This document shows, in pieces, positions 24,041 through 24,779 of a DNA stretch of 24,779 nt. This stretch comes from Gemmatimonadales bacterium UBA2960 (GTDB taxonomy: Bacteria; Gemmatimonadota; Gemmatimonadetes; Longimicrobiales; Gaopeijiaceae), in contig DEBI01000107.1 in assembly GCA_002348465.1 (NCBI GenBank), positions 1-24,779 of the forward strand. Reading direction: 5' to 3'. The translations under genes were made by a program, and so were the position numbers. The first letter of the stretch is position 1. Every line of letters starts with the position of its first letter. The notes beneath the pieces were generated by a model. That model had not been told where the DNA came from and ran no database searches. It saw nothing but the letters and a program-made list of their open reading frames with translations.

Positions 24041-24779
24041 ATGACTACCGACATGACCGAACCCAGTGCGTCGATGACTGGCGGAAGTAACAGGGATCTT
24101 TCTGTCCACGGCCTGAAGCCATCGGGCGAGGTGTCCTGGAATCTTTCCCCCGCAGAGCTTTATGAAGAGTCGTTGAGGCGCGGCGATGGCGAGCTAGTTC
24201 ACATGGGAGCAATCGCAACGGTCACTGCGCCGCACACGGGCCGGTCTCCCAATGACCGGTTCGTAGTGCGAGACGAGGAATCCGAAGAAGCAGTGGACTG
24301 GGGTAGTGTAAATGTGCCGGTCAGCTCTGCGCACTTCTCTGCTCTGCGTTCGGATGTGATCGAGTTCCTCAATGAGCGAGACCTTTTCGTTCAAGACGCT
24401 CGTGCGGGTGAAGATCCAACACATGGAATAGATGTCCGGGTCATTAGCGAGAGTGCGTGGCATTCCTTGTTCGCTTACAACATGTTCCTTCGGATAGACG
24501 AGCAGGCGTGTGAAACCTTCGAACCAGATTTCACAGTGCTCCACGCTCCGCACCTCAAAGCTGATCCAGTACGCCATGGTTGCCGATCTGAAACCGCTGT
24601 AATGGTGAACTTCACGACTCGAGAAGTTCTAGTGACGGGAACTAGGTACGCGGGTGAGATCAAGAAATCGATTTTCTCTGTCTTGAACCACATGTTGCCG
24701 GATGCAGGTGTCCTCCCCATGCATTGCTCGGCTAATGTGGGTCAAAATGGAGACGTTGCCCTTTTCTTCGGGTTATCTG
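24041..24779 (+). CDS. pckA: Phosphoenolpyruvate carboxykinase (ATP), 3'-truncated by window end
   Basis: The first 246 codons of ATP-dependent PEP carboxykinase, which turns oxaloacetate plus ATP into PEP, CO2 and ADP at the start of gluconeogenesis. Family blocks visible in order are WNLSPAELYEESL, TGRSPNDRFVV, AYNMFLR, GTRYAGEIKKSIFSVLN, LPMHCSANVG and DVALFFGLS. The window ends just before the P-loop and the catalytic metal site, so completeness cannot be judged. The ATG at 24041 precedes a second in-frame ATG at 24053; neither has a strong ribosome binding site. maeB is directly upstream on the same strand. Confidence 0.93.
   Translation, partial: MTTDMTEPSASMTGGSNRDLSVHGLKPSGEVSWNLSPAELYEESLRRGDGELVHMGAIATVTAPHTGRSPNDRFVVRDEESEEAVDWGSVNVPVSSAHFSALRSDVIEFLNERDLFVQDARAGEDPTHGIDVRVISESAWHSLFAYNMFLRIDEQACETFEPDFTVLHAPHLKADPVRHGCRSETAVMVNFTTREVLVTGTRYAGEIKKSIFSVLNHMLPDAGVLPMHCSANVGQNGDVALFFGLS

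Noticed and set aside
1..24779. Defence system, phage, transposon, CRISPR or biosynthetic cluster
   Set aside because: All sizeable genes match conserved housekeeping or metabolic families, and no repeats, integrases, transposases or clusters of unknown genes are present.

Overview
The window is a 24.8 kb stretch of bacterial chromosome with moderate GC and dense coding on both strands. It shows no phage, plasmid, insertion-sequence, CRISPR, tRNA or rRNA signal. The gene content suggests an aerobic, Gram-negative-type heterotroph: alternative complex III, many lipoprotein signal peptides, a Slt-type transglycosylase, TatA, an ExbB/TolQ protein, and a short primary-type sigma factor without region 1.1. 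A Gemmatimonadota or other FCB-related lineage fits best, but that placement is inferred from gene content only.

Left part (1-6267, + strand): the 3' part of the alternative complex III operon, actB (5' truncated)-actC-actD-actE-actF. The genes are tightly coupled, several with 4-8 base overlaps. A weak terminator-like hairpin follows actF. Next come two tandem FKBP-type prolyl isomerase lipoproteins that share an N-terminal motif; the second has lost several canonical active-site residues.

Middle left (6349-8481, - strand): a small operon of branched-chain acyl-CoA dehydrogenase, tatA and a TrmJ-like tRNA methyltransferase. A gap of about 340 bases then holds a candidate promoter for the next group.

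Middle (8825-13830, + strand): gcvH, gcvP (fused alpha/beta form), a UPF0173 metal-dependent hydrolase and a LipM-like octanoyl/lipoyl transferase. This is a glycine-cleavage and lipoylation neighbourhood without gcvT. gcvH and gcvP are separated by a perfect 11-bp hairpin. The transferase has conserved N-terminal sequence upstream of its first ATG, and the only in-frame start candidate there is a CTG overlapping the previous stop as CTGA.

Right of centre (14100-20214, + strand): an orphan ExbB/TolQ/MotA-type protein with its own promoter, a structured leader and a strong terminator; a secreted Slt-like lytic transglycosylase; and DNA polymerase I, whose 3'-5' exonuclease domain has lost its metal ligands. 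The sigma factor (20341-21201, - strand) converges on polA and diverges from maeB.

Right end (21620-24779, + strand): maeB (malic enzyme fused to a phosphotransacetylase-like domain) and the 5' part of ATP-dependent pckA. Together they cover much of the PEP-pyruvate-C4-acid node.

I did not find a clearly new multi-gene system. The most unusual points are the CTG-start candidate of the LipM-like gene, the degenerate second FKBP lipoprotein, the gcvH-gcvP hairpin and the structured leader of the orphan exbB.
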